From: Desulfobulbaceae bacterium | Lineage (GTDB): Bacteria > Desulfobacterota > Desulfobulbia > Desulfobulbales > SURF-16 | Assembly: GCA_024637145.1 (NCBI GenBank) | Contig: JAGXFQ010000027.1 | Location: 1 to 34,881, forward strand | Direction: 5' to 3' | DNA: 34,881 bases | Shown here: in pieces, positions 33,554 through 34,881 of the stretch | Position numbering within the stretch: the first letter of the stretch is position 1 | Layout: the number at the start of each line of letters is the position of its first letter | Notes under the pieces: model-generated | Database searches by the model: none | What the model was told of the DNA's origin: nothing | What the model saw: the letters and a program-made list of their open reading frames with translations, nothing else | Translations under genes and position numbers: made by a program

Positions 33554-34297
33554 ATGTCCTTATATCTCATTATCTCCTTGGTTTTTTTCAGCGCCGGTCT
33601 TCTCCAGGGGGTCTCCGGCTTTGGCGCCGCCCTGCTGGCCATGCCCCTTCTCGCCCTGGTGCTGGATGTCAGGGAGGCGGTTACCCTCACCCTGTTAAAC
33701 GGCCTGATCATCAACCTTTTTCTCTCCCTGGAGCTCAAAAGGCATCTGGAATGGCGCAAGCTCCTGCCCCTGGTTATCGGCTGTCTGCCCGGGATCTATG
33801 TCGGCGTCACCCTCTTGAAAACGATGAATCCGGCCATCATGAAGTTGTGCCTGGGGGTGGTGATCATTGCCTATGCCCTTTACTGCCTGGCCGGCCGTCG
33901 GATCCGCAAGCGCGTTGGCCAGGGCTGGGCCTTGGCGGCCGGCTTTGCCGCCGGCACCCTGGGCAGCGCTTTTAGTACCGGGGGACCGCCTGTGATTATT
34001 TATATCACCCTCACCGGCTGGACCAAGGAGCAGATCAAGGCCACCCTGTCCTCCTTTTTTCTGTTCATTACGGTGCTGGCGCTGGCGGCCCATGCGGTGA
34101 ACGGTCTCACCACTCCCCATGTCCTGCGCCTGTTTGGAGTGAGCGCCCTGCCGGTGCTGGCCGGTGTCGTTTTGGGCGCCCAGTTTTATAAGAGGTTGGC
34201 CACCAAAACCTATCTGACCATTATCTACTATCTGCTCATCGCCCTGGGGGTGATGCTGATTATCTCCGGAGGGGGCTGGGATGGCGTTGCCCGTTAA
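33554..34297 (+). CDS. TauE/SafE-family membrane transporter
   Basis: This 247-residue protein has about seven or eight membrane helices and the two-fold repeated pattern of the TauE/SafE (DUF81) family: GVSGFGAALLAMPLLALVL in the first half and AAGFAAGTLGSAFSTGGPPVIIYITLTGW in the second. Family members have been linked to export or uptake of sulfonates, sulfite or other anions; the substrate here is unknown. GAGGAG lies 6 nt before the ATG. Its end overlaps the next gene by 17 bp, suggesting coupled expression. Confidence 0.88.
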   Translation: MSLYLIISLVFFSAGLLQGVSGFGAALLAMPLLALVLDVREAVTLTLLNGLIINLFLSLELKRHLEWRKLLPLVIGCLPGIYVGVTLLKTMNPAIMKLCLGVVIIAYALYCLAGRRIRKRVGQGWALAAGFAAGTLGSAFSTGGPPVIIYITLTGWTKEQIKATLSSFFLFITVLALAAHAVNGLTTPHVLRLFGVSALPVLAGVVLGAQFYKRLATKTYLTIIYYLLIALGVMLIISGGGWDGVAR

Positions 34298-34616
34298 GGG
34301 TCGTATGGCTGCAGAGGCCAGAACCATCCAGGCCATGATCCGTCTTTATTGCCGCCAGCACCATGGCGGGGGCCGGGAAATCTGCCCTGCCTGCCGGGAG
34401 CTTGAAGAATACGCCCGCAAGCGGCTTGCTGCCTGTCCCTTTCAAGAGGGCAAGACCACTTGCGGCAAATGCCCGATCCATTGTTATAAACCGGTGATGC
34501 GGGAGCGGGTGCGGCAGGTGATGCGGGAGATCGGTCCCACTATGATTTTCCATCACCCCTTGCTGGCCCTGCGCCACCTTGTTGACGGGCTGCGCCAGAA
34601 ACCAAAGAAAAGCTGA
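34281..34616 (+). CDS. YgbA family protein (nitrous oxide-stimulated promoter family, PF11756)
   Basis: This 111-residue protein matches E. coli YgbA through TIQAMIRLYC, an EYARKRLAACPF stretch, the cysteine cluster CGKCPIHCYKP (Cys61, Cys64, Cys68), and MREIGPTMIFHHPLLALRHLVD at the C-terminus. The family is NsrR-controlled in E. coli and connected to nitrosative stress. Seven cysteines (24, 35, 38, 52, 61, 64, 68), including an additional CPAC pair (35-38), would allow metal or Fe-S binding; that is an inference. The ATG at 34281 has GGAGG upstream and overlaps the permease gene; an ATG at 34305 with AAGGG is an alternative. Confidence 0.85.
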   Translation: MALPVKGRMAAEARTIQAMIRLYCRQHHGGGREICPACRELEEYARKRLAACPFQEGKTTCGKCPIHCYKPVMRERVRQVMREIGPTMIFHHPLLALRHLVDGLRQKPKKS

Positions 34617-34737
34617 AAGAGGGCGGGCCAGGGCGGCTGGTGGCTCGCCAAAAAAAAACGGCACAGGCGATTGCGCTTGATCTCTCCTAGTGCCGTATGT
34701 CACTTAAAGTTTCGTATATTTATGTAACTATGCCTTT

Positions 34738-34834
34738 AACCACAAAGGCATTCTTTTTAATACCCCCTTGAGGGGTACAAAAACACGAAGAGCTTCTTGT
34801 TTTTATGTTTTTCTTTGTGCCTTCGTGTCTTTGT
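34738..34834. repeat. CACAAAG/CACGAAG-type palindrome near window end, with disrupted left arm
   Basis: The right arm (about 34813-34834, CTTTGTGCCTTCGTGTCTTTGTGG) is intact. Its complement on the left is split: AACCACAAAG at 34738-34747 and ACACGAAG at 34783-34790, with about 35 bp between that contains its own perfect palindrome (TACCCC/GGGGTA, around 34761-34777). It belongs to the same family as 9491-9542 and 14629-14683. Outside it, ACTTAAA (34702-34708) and TTTAAGT (34869-34875) are inverted too. The stretch 34617-34881 holds no gene. Confidence 0.75.
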
Positions 34835-34881
34835 GGTTCGTATGCAATAACGAAATTCTACACGTACATTTAAGTTTTACG

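Noticed and set aside
34620..34658. GGCGGGCCA/TGGCTCGCC hairpin with an A-run as terminator of the YgbA gene
   Set aside because: The run after the stem on the plus strand is A, not T, and on the minus strand the T-run precedes the stem, so it fits neither direction as an intrinsic terminator.

Overview
The window looks like a piece of a Desulfobacterota chromosome, probably of the order Desulfobulbales. This is inferred from gene content and style: a GC-rich Gram-negative genome with a Kdo/heptose-type LPS locus, an Fo-only ATP synthase cluster (subunits I, a and c with no F1 genes beside them) whose c subunit carries a cleavable N-terminal signal, a CCG-type iron-sulfur protein, and dispersed CACAAAG-rich palindromes. 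No rRNA gene is present, so the assignment is moderate.

Layout. (1) 1-130: the last 42 codons of an IS630-type transposase. (2) 138-5992, minus strand: an LPS inner-core/export operon, waaA, kdsB, an AT-rich SAM methyltransferase, msbA and a GT2 glycosyltransferase. (3) 6100-12469, plus strand: a divergent operon with its own sigma70-like promoter, FkbM methyltransferase, rfbB-rfbA-rfbC-rfbD (dTDP-L-rhamnose), waaG and a WaaP-like core kinase. Most junctions are ATGA or TGATG overlaps, except rfbC-rfbD, where a palindrome sits. (4) 12635-16855: nucleic-acid maintenance and redox genes (trmO, mutY, dus, an Fe-S/CCG protein); mutY is bracketed by two copies of a palindromic repeat, one of them carrying a second palindrome inside it. 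(5) 17057-20147: a small secreted protein and znuABC zinc uptake. (6) 20282-22980: a DUF1456/YehS protein, then rimO coupled to a nucleoside-phosphorylase-like gene. (7) 23093-27164: a periplasmic binding protein plus hybrid histidine kinase pair, bracketed by two direct copies of a ~185-bp element. (8) 27291-29251: atpZ-atpI-atpB-atpE ending at a strong terminator. (9) 29459-34616: hemL, an HDOD protein, lptF, tRNA-Arg(TCT), a TauE/SafE permease and a YgbA-family protein, followed by another nested palindrome that runs to the window end.

How the genes fit. The two divergent LPS operons share a ~200-bp control region and together supply Kdo activation (KdsB) and transfer (WaaA), lipid A-core flipping (MsbA), dTDP-rhamnose, a core hexosyltransferase (WaaG) and a core kinase; lptF later in the window supplies part of LPS transport. 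The binding-protein/kinase pair has no permease or ATPase beside it, so it reads as a sensory unit rather than a transporter.

Points most worth a second look: the repeat-bracketed sensory module and its conserved repeat architecture, the apparent ATA start of waaA, the nested palindromes around mutY and at the window end, and the IS630 end that may supply the stop codon of the GT2 gene.
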